NCBI RefSeq assembly: GCF_009711125.1
Contig: NZ_WMIB01000019.1
Span: forward strand, 1-64,000
From: Metabacillus mangrovi
Lineage (GTDB): Bacteria; Bacillota; Bacilli; Bacillales; Bacillaceae
Reading direction: 5' to 3'
DNA: 64,000 nt
Shown: in pieces, positions 44,737-52,979 of the stretch
Layout of the letters: every line of letters starts with the position of its first letter
How positions within the stretch are numbered: the stretch's first letter is position 1
The notes under the pieces: model-generated
Databases searched by the model: none
What the model saw: only the letters and a program-made list of their open reading frames with translations
Told to the model about the DNA's origin: nothing
Position numbers and translations under genes: made by a program

Positions 44737-46131
44737 CAAAACAAGTTGCACCACACACTCCACATGCGCCGTCTGCGGAAACATATCCACCGGCTGCATA
44801 TACTCCACCTTATATTCCTTAGCCAAGTACTCCAAATCCTTCGCAAGAGTAGATGGATTACAGCTCACATAGATAAATTTCTTCGGTTTTACTTTCTTGA
44901 TTGTATCCAGCAGTGTCCGGTCACAGCCGGTTCTTGGCGGATCGACGACGACTACGTCTGGTTTCCAGCCTTCTTTCGTCCACTTCGGGAGCCAGTGTTC
45001 GGCGGTGCCGGTGACGTAGGTGGCGTTGATGTTGTGGTTTTTGGCGTTTTTATTGGCGTCCTGGATGGAGGCTTCGATGACGTCCATGCCTCGGATTTCT
45101 TTGGCGCCGTCGGCGAGCCAAAGGCCGATTGTTCCGACTCCGCAGTAGGCGTCGGCGATTTTTTCTTTACCGGTCAGTGCGGCTGCGTTTTTGACTTCGT
45201 TGTAGAGCTTGTTTGTCTGCTCCGGGTTCAGCTGGAAGAACGCTCTTGGCGACAGGCCGAAGGAGAGAGCACCGAGTTTTTCGTCGATCGTGTCTTTCCC
45301 TTTCAGCTTGACGGACTTGTCCCCGAAGATCATTGAGTTTTTGCCCGGATTAATGTTTTGCACGATTGATTTGACGTCCGGGTGGCGCTTCATGATTTCA
45401 TCCGCAATCAGGTCTTTCCTCGGAAAGGCCTCTTTTTCCGTGACGATGACGACCTGCACCTCGCCTGTCTCGATGCCGGCACGGGTGACGATGTTTTTCA
45501 CGAGCCCCTGGCGCTTCCGTTCATCATATGGCTCTACCTTGAAATCTTGCAGGATCTGCTTGACGCCCTGCGTGGCGCGGTCAGTGGCAGGTGTCTGCAC
45601 CATGCAGTGGTCGATGGCGACGAGCTGGTGGGTGTTCAGTCCATACAGTCCCGCGACTACCTTGCCGTTTTGTTTGCCGACCTGGAACTGGCTCTTGTTC
45701 CGGTATTCCCATGGGTTGTCCATACCGATCGTCGGGCGGATCTCAAGCTTGGACAGGTCGAATTTCGTATGGCGTTCGAGTGCCTGGATCAGGATATCGC
45801 GCTTTTCCTTCAGCTGCTGCTGGTAGTCGAGATGCTGCAGCTGGCAGCCGCCGCATTTGCCGAAATACGGACACGGCGCTTTGACCCGGTGAGGGGATGC
45901 TTTCCGGATTTTCTTAATTTCCGCTTCGGCGAACTTCGCATGAAGCTTCGTTACTTTCGCGACGACCTCTTCGCCGGGCAGGGCGCCGTATACGAAGACG
46001 ACCTGCTTTTTGAAATAGCCGACTCCCTCGCCGTTGATGCCGAGGCGTTTTATCGTTAGTGGAAAGGTCTGTCCCATTTCCATCGTGATGCCGGACTGCT
46101 GTTTTGGTTGATGTGTACGCTTGTTGTTCAT
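44722..46131 (-). CDS. rlmD: 23S rRNA (uracil-5-)-methyltransferase, RlmD/RumA family (YfjO-like)
   Basis: ATG at 46131 gives 469 residues; the ribosome site ACGGAG lies inside the end of the preceding gene. TRAM domain ([17 protein letters not shown]), iron-sulfur cysteines in [13 protein letters not shown] site [26 protein letters not shown] and catalytic Cys in [16 protein letters not shown]. It makes 5-methyluridine in 23S rRNA. Adjacency to the alkA-like gene matches the yfjO-yfjP pair of B. subtilis. Its 3' end is the junction with the defence island. Confidence 0.93.
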   Translation of the reverse strand: MNNKRTHQPKQQSGITMEMGQTFPLTIKRLGINGEGVGYFKKQVVFVYGALPGEEVVAKVTKLHAKFAEAEIKKIRKASPHRVKAPCPYFGKCGGCQLQHLDYQQQLKEKRDILIQALERHTKFDLSKLEIRPTIGMDNPWEYRNKSQFQVGKQNGKVVAGLYGLNTHQLVAIDHCMVQTPATDRATQGVKQILQDFKVEPYDERKRQGLVKNIVTRAGIETGEVQVVIVTEKEAFPRKDLIADEIMKRHPDVKSIVQNINPGKNSMIFGDKSVKLKGKDTIDEKLGALSFGLSPRAFFQLNPEQTNKLYNEVKNAAALTGKEKIADAYCGVGTIGLWLADGAKEIRGMDVIEASIQDANKNAKNHNINATYVTGTAEHWLPKWTKEGWKPDVVVVDPPRTGCDRTLLDTIKKVKPKKFIYVSCNPSTLAKDLEYLAKEYKVEYMQPVDMFPQTAHVECVVQLVLEEGN

Positions 46132-46132
46132 G

Positions 46133-47017
46133 CTAACGCTCCGTTCTTTTTTCGATGCTGCGCCACAGGTAAAGGGACGCATAGCTTAAATAAGGCTCCC
46201 ACTCCCTGCTGAAGGCGAGCATTTCTTCCTTTGTCGGCTTCGCATCCATCTGGAAATGCTGCTTCAGTGCATTCTGGATGCCGATATCGGCGAGTGGAAA
46301 CAGATTCGGGCGGCCGAGGCCGAACAGCAGGATGTTCTGCACGGTCCACGGTCCGATTCCTTTTATTTTAATGAGTTGCTCATAAATTTCGTCGTCAGTT
46401 TGGTTGTGCATGTTATCGAGATCAATTTCGCCGTTTGCGACGAGTGCGGATATGGAGGTGATGTACTCCGCTTTCCGTCCGCTGAACTGCAGCTCACGGA
46501 GCTCCGTCACCGGGATGGCGGCAGCTTTTTCCGGATGGGGGTAAAACCAGACCCCGTCCACCTCTTCCCCGTATGTCTGCACGAACCGCTTCGTCAGCGT
46601 CATCGCGAACGCCATGTTAAGCTGCTGGTGGATGATGCATTTAATGAGGCTTCCGTACAGGCTGAAATCCAGAACGAGCGGCGTGCCTTCGTGCTCTGCG
46701 AAAATTTCAGCGATCGTTGACGGCTTAAAATGCTCCGCCACTGCTTGAAGCTGCAAGTCCCACTGGAAGATCCGGCGAACCTCCGCCATCGCTTCTTCTT
46801 TGACCGCCTCCGTCCTGCCGGTCACGGTAAAAGCCGGCTCCTGCTTCGTCCCCGTTGCCTGAACGGTAACCACATGCGGCTCAAAGCCGTTCAGCCGCAG
46901 CGGAACCTTCACATACCGCTCCGCCAAATCCAGCACATTCATCGAATCAATCGAAAGCCGCTCCAGCACCCGGTCAAAATCATAAGGCGCCGCCACCTGA
47001 ACCTGTTCCTGCCACAT
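46133..47017 (-). CDS. alkA: AlkA-type DNA-3-methyladenine glycosylase II (YfjP-like)
   Basis: 294 residues. Helix-hairpin-helix [20 protein letters not shown] and catalytic Asp in [14 protein letters not shown] define the HhH-GPD superfamily, and the N-terminal domain ([16 protein letters not shown]) fits AlkA. It removes alkylated bases from DNA. The stop lies one base before the rlmD start, so the two genes form an operon with translational coupling. Confidence 0.9.
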   Translation of the reverse strand: MWQEQVQVAAPYDFDRVLERLSIDSMNVLDLAERYVKVPLRLNGFEPHVVTVQATGTKQEPAFTVTGRTEAVKEEAMAEVRRIFQWDLQLQAVAEHFKPSTIAEIFAEHEGTPLVLDFSLYGSLIKCIIHQQLNMAFAMTLTKRFVQTYGEEVDGVWFYPHPEKAAAIPVTELRELQFSGRKAEYITSISALVANGEIDLDNMHNQTDDEIYEQLIKIKGIGPWTVQNILLFGLGRPNLFPLADIGIQNALKQHFQMDAKPTKEEMLAFSREWEPYLSYASLYLWRSIEKRTER

Positions 47018-47110
47018 CCAAAACCCCTCTTTTCGCGCGTGAAATGGTGATTGTATTATAGCATAGTTGGGAGGTGGTCTAAAAATTCGGGGGCACGAAG
47101 CTTCGGAAGT

Positions 47111-47240
47111 GTCGAATCCTCCCGAAAAATCGATATTCGGCGATTTTCGGAGATATAATTTTATTTTCGGAGATATAACTGGATTTTAGAAGATATATGG
47201 AAATTTCCGGAGATAAATCGGTTTTATCGGAGATATCCGG
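47111..47240 (+). repeat. Repeat with 20-bp period (CGGAGATAT array), copy A
   Basis: A hairpin CCGAAAAATCG/CGATTTTCGG leads into five units spaced exactly 20 bases, each beginning CGGAGATAT or a close variant (47148, 47168, 47188, 47208, 47228). A near-identical array lies at 48772-48898 in the same orientation. It sits between the alkA-like gene and the HAD gene, just past the HAD stop. Confidence 0.85.
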
Positions 47241-47263
47241 CGGGACGGAGCCAGATAGCCCTG

Positions 47264-47926
47264 CTAAGCTGAGCCCGCGATAATGAAAGGTATTTCCGCC
47301 AAATCTTCTATTATAAAATCCGCTTCTACATGGCTCCACTGGACATCTTTTTTCCAAATCCCCTTCATACCCACATTCCGGGCAGCTTTCACATCATTGT
47401 CCGGATGGTCGCCAACAAATACACATTGCTCCGCCAGGACGTTAAGCCGCTCAGCAGCCCGCTTAAATAGTTGAGGATCCGGCTTCTTCAACCCTTCCCA
47501 CTCCGAAACCAAAATCACATCAAAATACGGCTCAATCCCGAGAGCCTTTATATTATCCATCTGAAATTGGCCATATCCGTTCGAGATGATGCCAAGCAGG
47601 ATCCCCATGCTTTTCAGCTCTACCAGCATGGAAGTGAGATGGGCAAAAGGAACACAGTGATGCCTAAACTCATTTTTGTAATCCTGAAGAAGTTCCTCCG
47701 AAGTCAGATCCACTATACAAAACTCTTCAACTAACTGCTGATACACTTTATCCTTCCAGACGTAACCGCGCTGATCCAGTTCGATAAACCTGTTGATGTA
47801 CGTCTCTTTAGGAATGTGCCCCACCTGGTTCTGTAACCTTTCGTATTGCCTGGCAACAAATGCTTTTACGGATTCATCCCGGTTTAGTAAGGTTCCATCC
47901 AGGTCGAAAAGAGCGGTTTTTATCAT
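47264..47926 (-). CDS. HAD-superfamily hydrolase
   Basis: 220 residues with the four HAD motifs: LFDLDGTLLN (nucleophile and acid Asp), IISNGYG, KKPDPQLF (Lys) and CVFVGDHPDNDVKAA (metal Asp pair). The alpha-helical cap between motifs I and II makes it subfamily IA (phosphoglycolate-phosphatase-like). The phosphate substrate is unknown. Confidence 0.9.
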   Translation of the reverse strand: MIKTALFDLDGTLLNRDESVKAFVARQYERLQNQVGHIPKETYINRFIELDQRGYVWKDKVYQQLVEEFCIVDLTSEELLQDYKNEFRHHCVPFAHLTSMLVELKSMGILLGIISNGYGQFQMDNIKALGIEPYFDVILVSEWEGLKKPDPQLFKRAAERLNVLAEQCVFVGDHPDNDVKAARNVGMKGIWKKDVQWSHVEADFIIEDLAEIPFIIAGSA

Positions 47927-48057
47927 CTGAACACTTCCCTTTCATCTTAAGCTGTCACTTTTGGTTGGCTTTGTTCGTTTTGTGTAAGCAATTGTTAGAA
48001 TAATTCTTGTAATGTATTAATAGATTTAGTGTATAACCATCAAAGGGAGGATAAGCT

Positions 48058-48138
48058 ATGAAAAAGGTAGTAATCACTATTATAGTAACCCTTGTAATAC
48101 TAAATATATTGTATTTTCTTACCACAAATCCTCTATAA
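48058..48138 (+). CDS. 26-residue membrane peptide
   Basis: ATG at 48058 follows AAAGGGAGG by 7 bases. It encodes MKKVVITIIVTLVILNILYF and then LTTNPL: two Lys, a single hydrophobic helix and a short polar tail. A terminator-like hairpin follows at 48149. The strong ribosome site and compact unit argue that it is a real gene. Function unknown. Confidence 0.55.
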   Translation: MKKVVITIIVTLVILNILYFLTTNPL

Positions 48139-48148
48139 TCATAGTTTA

Positions 48149-48171
48149 TGCCTCTCTATGGGGCTTTTTTT
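48149..48171 (+). terminator. Terminator after the 26-residue peptide gene
   Basis: GCCTC/GGGGC stem with TCTAT loop followed by seven T's. Confidence 0.6.
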
Positions 48172-48308
48172 GTTTGTCTTTTTTTTTAAGATAGCAACAC
48201 CATGCAAAAACAGACTGCTCCTTTCTCCATATGGCACTATCATGCAGAAGGGATAGTTGAACACTGCATCGAATTATTCGTTAACACCAAACATGAAAGG
48301 TGAAACGG

Positions 48309-48764
48309 ATGAAAGAAAATAACAAAAATCGAACAGTCCAAGGTGAGACACCGGAAGAACGGTTTAAAGAGCTGCATGGAACGACGATTGAAGAGTGGCA
48401 TGAACAGCAGTTCAAAGCCAAAACGGGAATGTCTTCAGAAGAGTGGTATATAAACAAAGTGAAATCCTCAACCCCTATTGACTTTATCGAAGAACATTAC
48501 GGGATCATTACCGAGGATGATCGTAAGCTTATAAAAGATTTGCAGACAATGGGGTTAAACGATGAAGTCATTTATGTACTGCTCGATTATGAGAATATTT
48601 TCAGCAGCATTGGAAGGGTTCACCTATTGGTAAAAGAAATGGGCGAGCATTGGCTGAAGGAGAACATCAATACAATTGAAAAGGCAATTGCTTACGTGAA
48701 GGAACAGCAAAGAAAGGAACGGGCTTCTAATGCATCGATCCTCAAGCTTGATACCCTGAAATAG
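48309..48764 (+). CDS. Stand-alone DnaD/DnaB_2-like domain protein
   Basis: ATG at 48309 (AAAGGTGAA upstream) gives 151 residues. The first 60 are polar with repeated GTTIEEWHEQQ / GMSSEEWYINK motifs. Residues about 75-140 (KLIKDLQTMGLNDEVIYVLL, then HWLKENINTIEKAIAYVKEQ) have the L-x-x-GL-x-x-EVI ... HW ... I-x-T-x-E-x-A pattern of the DnaD/DnaB C-terminal helical domain. It may bind DNA, perhaps a relic of a phage or plasmid replication protein. Confidence 0.55.
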   Translation: MKENNKNRTVQGETPEERFKELHGTTIEEWHEQQFKAKTGMSSEEWYINKVKSSTPIDFIEEHYGIITEDDRKLIKDLQTMGLNDEVIYVLLDYENIFSSIGRVHLLVKEMGEHWLKENINTIEKAIAYVKEQQRKERASNASILKLDTLK

Positions 48765-48771
48765 AGTTTTG

Positions 48772-48898
48772 ACGAATCCTCCCGAAAAATCGATATGCAG
48801 CGATTTTCGGAGATAAAATTTTATTTTCGGAGATATATCAGCAGTTTCGATGATATATGGAAATTTCCGGAGACAACCCGGTTTTTTCGAAGATATCC
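48772..48898 (+). repeat. Repeat with 20-bp period (CGGAGATAT array), copy B
   Basis: Same order as copy A: the ACGAATCCTCCCGAAAAATC lead, the hairpin, then units at 20-base spacing (48808, 48828, 48848, 48868, 48888), with single-base changes from copy A. It lies just after the stop of the DnaD-like gene. Confidence 0.85.
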
Positions 48899-48908
48899 CT
48901 GTCCAAGA

Positions 48909-49217
48909 TTACAAACTCTCCCCTTTTTCCTTCGGTTTTCGCAGCATAGCGATAAAAAACACGATGCATCCGATCAGGAATAGGAGTGGAATTGCCTGAA
49001 TGAACAGGATTCCAATGATGAATTCTCTTACTCCGCTTCCTGGTGCATCTGTTGCCATTACCCCAATAAACAGGGATACCGGGATGACCAGAATGTTCAC
49101 TCCAATCCCTACTAACAATAACACCGTTCCTTTTACCCAATTAGGAACTTTTTTACTGATTAAAAGAAAAATCAAACCGAATACTGCTAGAAAGCCTAGA
49201 ATCACGATAGCGGTCAT
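48909..49217 (-). CDS. Three-helix membrane protein, unknown
   Basis: 102 residues with hydrophobic segments at about 1-22, 28-55 and 64-92 (IVILGFLAVFGLIFLLIS, GTVLLLVGIGVNILVIPVSL, IIGILFIQAIPLLFLIGCIV) and a basic tail. AGAAGGATG precedes the start. No family recognised. Confidence 0.6.
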   Translation of the reverse strand: MTAIVILGFLAVFGLIFLLISKKVPNWVKGTVLLLVGIGVNILVIPVSLFIGVMATDAPGSGVREFIIGILFIQAIPLLFLIGCIVFFIAMLRKPKEKGESL

Positions 49218-49264
49218 TGTTTCATCCTTCTCTTTTTCTTCAATATTACCATTATATCCCTAAA

Positions 49265-49291
49265 CAAAAACAGACCTTCATCAGGTCTGCT
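49265..49291 (-). terminator. Terminator of the LysE gene
   Basis: CAGACCT and AGGTCTG with a 5-base loop; the minus-strand transcript ends in TTTTTG. Confidence 0.75.
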
Positions 49292-49882
49292 TTAAACTAA
49301 AATGCTCACCGCACTATACATCAACAGCAGCGCCATCAACACATTAAACTGCATCCGGTATTGCTGCAGGAATTTCTGGAAAACTGCTCCAAAGAAGGCC
49401 CATAGGATAGTTGCCAGAAAACCGAGGAAGGCCAGGAAGAGCGAGAAGAACAGGAAGCTTGCGGGTGATGCGTAGTATGGCAGGATAAAGGTTGAGATGA
49501 CGGTGATTCCGTACAGGATCAGCTTCGGGTTGATGAACTGGAGCATCATGCCGGCGGTGAAGCTGATGTTTTTCGGGTTCGAGTCATTTTTTGATCCCGG
49601 TTTGCTTTTCAGGATCTGAAAGGCGAGGTAAAGCATGTAAGCGGAACCAATGATGGTCATGAAAAATTCGACTTTTGGCAGGTATGTACCAAGCAGCATG
49701 TTGAACGAACTGCAGGCGAGCAGGATCAGGAAACAGCCGGCTCCGACGCCGAGGCAGAATTTGAAGGTCCGTTTGAAACCGTATTGGTTGGCGAATGCCA
49801 TTGCCATAATGTTATTGGGGCCTGGGGTAAAGGACGTTACAAAGGCAAAAAGAAGAAAAGAAACGACTGACAAAATCTTCAT
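49292..49882 (-). CDS. LysE/RhtB family amino-acid exporter
   Basis: 196 residues, six hydrophobic segments, signature TSFTPGPNNIMAMAFANQYG at about 16-35. ATG at 49882 directly abuts AGAGGGGG; TTG at 49873, 9 bases from that site, may be the true start. Divergent from an XRE-cupin regulator at 49989. It is related to, but clearly different from, the exporter at 33906, which is paired with a LysR regulator. Confidence 0.88.
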   Translation of the reverse strand: MKILSVVSFLLFAFVTSFTPGPNNIMAMAFANQYGFKRTFKFCLGVGAGCFLILLACSSFNMLLGTYLPKVEFFMTIIGSAYMLYLAFQILKSKPGSKNDSNPKNISFTAGMMLQFINPKLILYGITVISTFILPYYASPASFLFFSLFLAFLGFLATILWAFFGAVFQKFLQQYRMQFNVLMALLLMYSAVSILV

Positions 49883-49922
49883 CCCCCTCTAGATGTGTGT
49901 TAAAATGACTAAAACGGTCACT

Positions 49923-49968
49923 ATAACGATTACTACATATTGTACATTATAGTCGTTATATTGTACAT
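49923..49968. promoter_or_regulatory. Operator region between exporter and XRE-cupin regulator
   Basis: An imperfect inverted repeat with ATAACGA and TCGTTAT arms (49923-49960) overlaps two direct copies of TTGTACAT at 49940 and 49961, spaced 21 bases (two helical turns). A plausible dual site for the divergent regulator. Confidence 0.5.
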
Positions 49969-49988
49969 CATTATATAGGAGTGTTTTT

Positions 49989-50543
49989 GTGGAGGAATTA
50001 AATCTCATTCTCGCAAGGAATTTGAAGGCGATCCGGGAGCAGCACAATCTAAGTCTCGAACGCGTGGCGGAGCTGACCGGCGTCAGCAAAACGATGATCG
50101 GCCAGATCGAGCGCGGCGGATCAAGCCCGACCATTACAACCGTATGGAAAATCGCAAACGGACTGAAGGTGTCCTTCTCCTCCCTCATCCACCAGCAGCA
50201 GCCCGACACGGAGGTCGTCAAAAAAGACAGCGTGAACATGCTGTCCATTGATAAAGGAAGGTACCGCGTATTCCCTTACTTTCCATTTGAAGATGAACGG
50301 CGCTTTGAAATGTACAGCGTGGAGATTGATCCCGAGGGCTACCTCGATTCTGAATCCCACAACCCCGGGACAGAGGAATTCATCACCGTGTTCGACGGCG
50401 AGCTAACGGTGAGGATCAAGCAGAACGAACACACGATCAAAGCCGGCGACTCCATCCGCTTCAAAGCCGATGGACCGCACAGCTACCATAATGACGGGGA
50501 GACACCCGTGCGGCTGAGCATGGTGATCTATTATCCGGAATGA
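49989..50543 (+). CDS. XRE family regulator with cupin sensor domain
   Basis: 184 residues from GTG (TAGGAG 7 bases upstream). HTH at about 8-62 (NLSLERVAELTGVSKTMIGQ) and a C-terminal cupin at about 110-184 with HNPGTEEFITVFDGELTV and DGPHSYHNDGETPVRL. This architecture senses small molecules (amino acids, polyamines) and usually represses the neighbouring transporter, here the divergent LysE-type gene. Confidence 0.92.
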   Translation: MEELNLILARNLKAIREQHNLSLERVAELTGVSKTMIGQIERGGSSPTITTVWKIANGLKVSFSSLIHQQQPDTEVVKKDSVNMLSIDKGRYRVFPYFPFEDERRFEMYSVEIDPEGYLDSESHNPGTEEFITVFDGELTVRIKQNEHTIKAGDSIRFKADGPHSYHNDGETPVRLSMVIYYPE

Positions 50544-50552
50544 GAGTGCACT

Positions 50553-50599
50553 AAAAAGCAGCAAGGAAAACGATGGCCGTTCTCCTTGCTGCTTTTTTA
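50553..50599. terminator. Strong bidirectional terminator
   Basis: AAAAAGCAGCAAGGA and TCCTTGCTGCTTTTT arms flank a short loop. It serves the XRE-cupin gene and the convergent GNAT gene. Confidence 0.88.
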
Positions 50600-51043
50600 T
50601 AAAGTAAGCTCTTTTTCGAGGACAATCTTTCGCTGTCCCTTTTCATCTGTATAAACATCGATAATATCAAACCCGCTTTTTATATTCAAAACCAGCATAC
50701 TGCGCCACTTGTTCATCGTTTTAGTCTGAACCACCGTGTAGCCTTTCTCCTTTAAATAGTGATGCTGCTTCTCCATTAATCGAGAGGCTATCCCCCGCTT
50801 TCTATAATCAGCATCTATACCGCCAAGCCAGCTATAGAATGTATGCTGGTCAAGCTCATACCCGAGCTTGTATCCAACCACTTTTTCCCCATCCATTGCA
50901 GCCATGATCAGCAAATTGGGTTTACTCCGCATTTTTTGAACCAAATTATCTGATGATCCAAAGACCTCCTTATGAAGTTTTAAGATGGCATCCAATTCTT
51001 TCGTTTCATCTATTGAATCGCGGATCATTATTTCATACTTCAT
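50597..51043 (-). CDS. GNAT family N-acetyltransferase
   Basis: 148 residues. Motif A is IDADYRKRGIASRLMEKQHH (R-K-R-G-I-A), followed by the late strand GFDIIDVYTDEKGQRKIVLE. AAAGGGG lies 9 bases before the ATG. Substrate unknown. Confidence 0.87.
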   Translation of the reverse strand: MKYEIMIRDSIDETKELDAILKLHKEVFGSSDNLVQKMRSKPNLLIMAAMDGEKVVGYKLGYELDQHTFYSWLGGIDADYRKRGIASRLMEKQHHYLKEKGYTVVQTKTMNKWRSMLVLNIKSGFDIIDVYTDEKGQRKIVLEKELTL

Positions 51044-51079
51044 GTGGCTTTACCCCTTTCAAATTCTATTTCCTACTGA

Positions 51080-51291
51080 GAAATAGCGGCCCTGGAGACC
51101 GTTTCCATGCTTTCCGGTCTCAGGAGACGCTATTTTAATGAAAACGAGCCATTTTCTCCCGAACGGTCTCAGCGGACGTTATTTTCTTAGATTGAGCGGA
51201 TTTTCACTCGGAAACCGGCAAATAGCTGCATCTGAGACCGATTTTTTGAAAAAGCAGGCTTTTGGAGCGAAATAGCGGCCCTGAAGACCGG
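51080..51291. repeat. Intergenic hairpin repeat family (AAATAGCGGCCCTGGAGACCG)
   Basis: A 21-base motif AAATAGCGGCCCTGGAGACCG occurs forward at 51080 and 51270, with a variant at 51220. It occurs inverted as CGGTCTCAGGAGACGCTATTT at 51116 and CGGTCTCAGCGGACGTTATTT at 51164. Forward and inverted units can pair into long stems. Nothing coding is seen in 51044-51438. Confidence 0.75.
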
Positions 51292-51438
51292 CTGCAGTCC
51301 TATAAGTGACTTTTTTAGAAAGGAAACGCTGCAAAGCAAACAGGGGCTAAACAGGTAATAATCTAAAACATTTTACTATAGAGCCAAAATACAATAGCAG
51401 GAACTTAACTTTATTAAGGCCCTGCATTTCTACTCTTA

Positions 51439-52539
51439 CTAAGATTGCGCATGATTCAATAAAGGTTTTAAGGAATAATAGACTTCACCAATTAGACCCT
51501 TCAATTGATGAACTCCTGAATCTGTATTTGTCATGATGATCATGCCGTTTCCTAGATATGGATAGGCTGCCATCATACATTGAAACCCTTTTCCCCAGCC
51601 AAATGACGAGATTTCAATTTCTTTGCCTGAACCGTCCAAGAACACTCCAAGTCCAGTCCAGCTTTTACATCCTTGGGCGCTAATCATTTCTTTTACACTG
51701 TTTGCAGAAATCCCAACTCTGCTTTTATTATGGAGTGCATTTATTGTTTCAAGAATGAATTGAGATAAGTCTGCAGTAGTGGTCCAAAGTCCAGAAGCTG
51801 CGGGATAAGGATAGATTGGATATTTTCCTTCTGTCACTTCACCTTCCTTGTTATGGCCAGAAGAAACATTCATGTTGATCTCTTCAGAGGTATTTTGTAA
51901 AAATGTGCTGTTTGTCATTTTTAAAGGATCAAACAGCAGTTCCTTAACAACCTTTATAAAAGAGTTCCCAGTCACATCCTCTATCAATTGCTGAATCATA
52001 CAAAATCCTGCATCCGAATAGTAAAAATCGCTCTCTGGCTGATATTTCACGTCTATCGGTGTTTCACAGTATGGCGTCGTTCCCAATATTTCTGCCATTG
52101 AAGGTATCCCTATATTGGCGTTCAGCTCCATAAAACTTCCTTCAGGGTCCATTACTCCGGATTGATGGCTAAGCAAGTTTCGTAAGGTTATTCCTTTTTT
52201 ATCCTTCGAATTATTGTAGGGGTACTTCCACGATTTTAATCGTGTATTCACATCCTCATCTAAATCGAGGAAACCCTCATCTGTTAACTTCAACGCAAGT
52301 AATGCTGTTACAAACTTACTGATTGAACAAGCATTGAAAACAGAATGATTGTCCACTTTGTTGTCGCTTCCTGCTTCTAACAGCCCGTGATTTTCTATTC
52401 CGCTAATTTGACCGCTTTCGATTACTGAAACGCTTAAACCATTAATGTTATGATGATTCATCCGCTCTTTGATAAAGTTATATGAGATGGAAACATAGCA
52501 ACTCCTCACGTTTTCAAGACATCGATACGCATCTGTCAT
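51439..52539 (-). CDS. Serine hydrolase of the beta-lactamase/class C PBP family
   Basis: 366 residues, no signal peptide. Nucleophile motif CSISK (SxxK) at about 71-75 and LLSHQSGVMDPEG are present. The second motif, usually YxN, reads YYSDAG, with Asp in place of Asn. The late region SSFGWGKGFQCMMAAYP stands where the KTG/HTG box is expected. Probably an esterase or peptidase rather than an antibiotic-resistance enzyme. The first 26 residues are atypical and ATG at codon 27 (AAAGAGCGG upstream) may be the true start. It lies 3 bases after the hxlR-like stop. Confidence 0.82.
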   Translation of the reverse strand: MTDAYRCLENVRSCYVSISYNFIKERMNHHNINGLSVSVIESGQISGIENHGLLEAGSDNKVDNHSVFNACSISKFVTALLALKLTDEGFLDLDEDVNTRLKSWKYPYNNSKDKKGITLRNLLSHQSGVMDPEGSFMELNANIGIPSMAEILGTTPYCETPIDVKYQPESDFYYSDAGFCMIQQLIEDVTGNSFIKVVKELLFDPLKMTNSTFLQNTSEEINMNVSSGHNKEGEVTEGKYPIYPYPAASGLWTTTADLSQFILETINALHNKSRVGISANSVKEMISAQGCKSWTGLGVFLDGSGKEIEISSFGWGKGFQCMMAAYPYLGNGMIIMTNTDSGVHQLKGLIGEVYYSLKPLLNHAQS

Positions 52540-52542
52540 TGT

Positions 52543-52869
52543 TTATTCTTGCTCCGTCCCCCACCGGTGCATCTCCCTCAGCACCGGCATCAGCGTCTTC
52601 CCAAGCTCGGTCATGCTATATTCAACCTTCGGCGGAACGGTTTCGTATTGAATCCGGCTGATCAGCCCGTCTTCCTCGAGCTCTTTCAGCTGCCCGCTCA
52701 TTACTTTATCGGCGACGCCGGGCATGAGGGCGCGGATCTCGTTGTAGCGCAATGTGCCGTCCACTCCGAGATGCCAGAGGATCACCGTCTTCCACTTCCC
52801 TCCGATTTTCCTCAATGTATATTCAATCGAGCATTTCAGCTTTCCGTCTTCATTTACCTGCACAGTCAT
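52543..52869 (-). CDS. HxlR family winged-helix regulator
   Basis: 108 residues. CSIEYTLRKIGGKWKTVILW (N-terminal Cys used by redox-sensing members), RYNEIRALMPGVADKVMSGQ (recognition helix) and YSMTELGKTLMPVL are typical of HxlR/YodB-type dimers. It is divergent from a VOC-family gene with a palindromic operator in between, so electrophile or quinone sensing is a reasonable guess. Confidence 0.92.
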   Translation of the reverse strand: MTVQVNEDGKLKCSIEYTLRKIGGKWKTVILWHLGVDGTLRYNEIRALMPGVADKVMSGQLKELEEDGLISRIQYETVPPKVEYSMTELGKTLMPVLREMHRWGTEQE

Positions 52870-52880
52870 ACACGTCCTTT

Positions 52881-52896
52881 CTTACCTCTAGGTAAG
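52881..52896. promoter_or_regulatory. HxlR-type operator
   Basis: CTTACC-TCTA-GGTAAG, a perfect 6-bp inverted repeat in the gap between the HxlR-like gene and the VOC gene, 12 bases from the HxlR start. Confidence 0.65.
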
Positions 52897-52918
52897 TTTC
52901 CCACAAAAAAGTGCCTTC

Positions 52919-52947
52919 TTACTAAAATTTCTGCCGCTGTCTATAAT
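52919..52947 (+). promoter_or_regulatory. SigA-type promoter of the VOC gene
   Basis: TTACTA, 17 bases, TATAAT. The weak -35 lies 22 bases after the HxlR-type palindrome. Confidence 0.6.
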
Positions 52948-52979
52948 AAAACCATACTCAATCTCAAGGAGGAAATTCA

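Noticed and set aside
47079-49140. Possible CRISPR array from the 20-bp-period repeats
   Set aside because: Units are only about 9 conserved bases with 11-base spacers, far too short for CRISPR repeats and spacers, and no cas genes are present.
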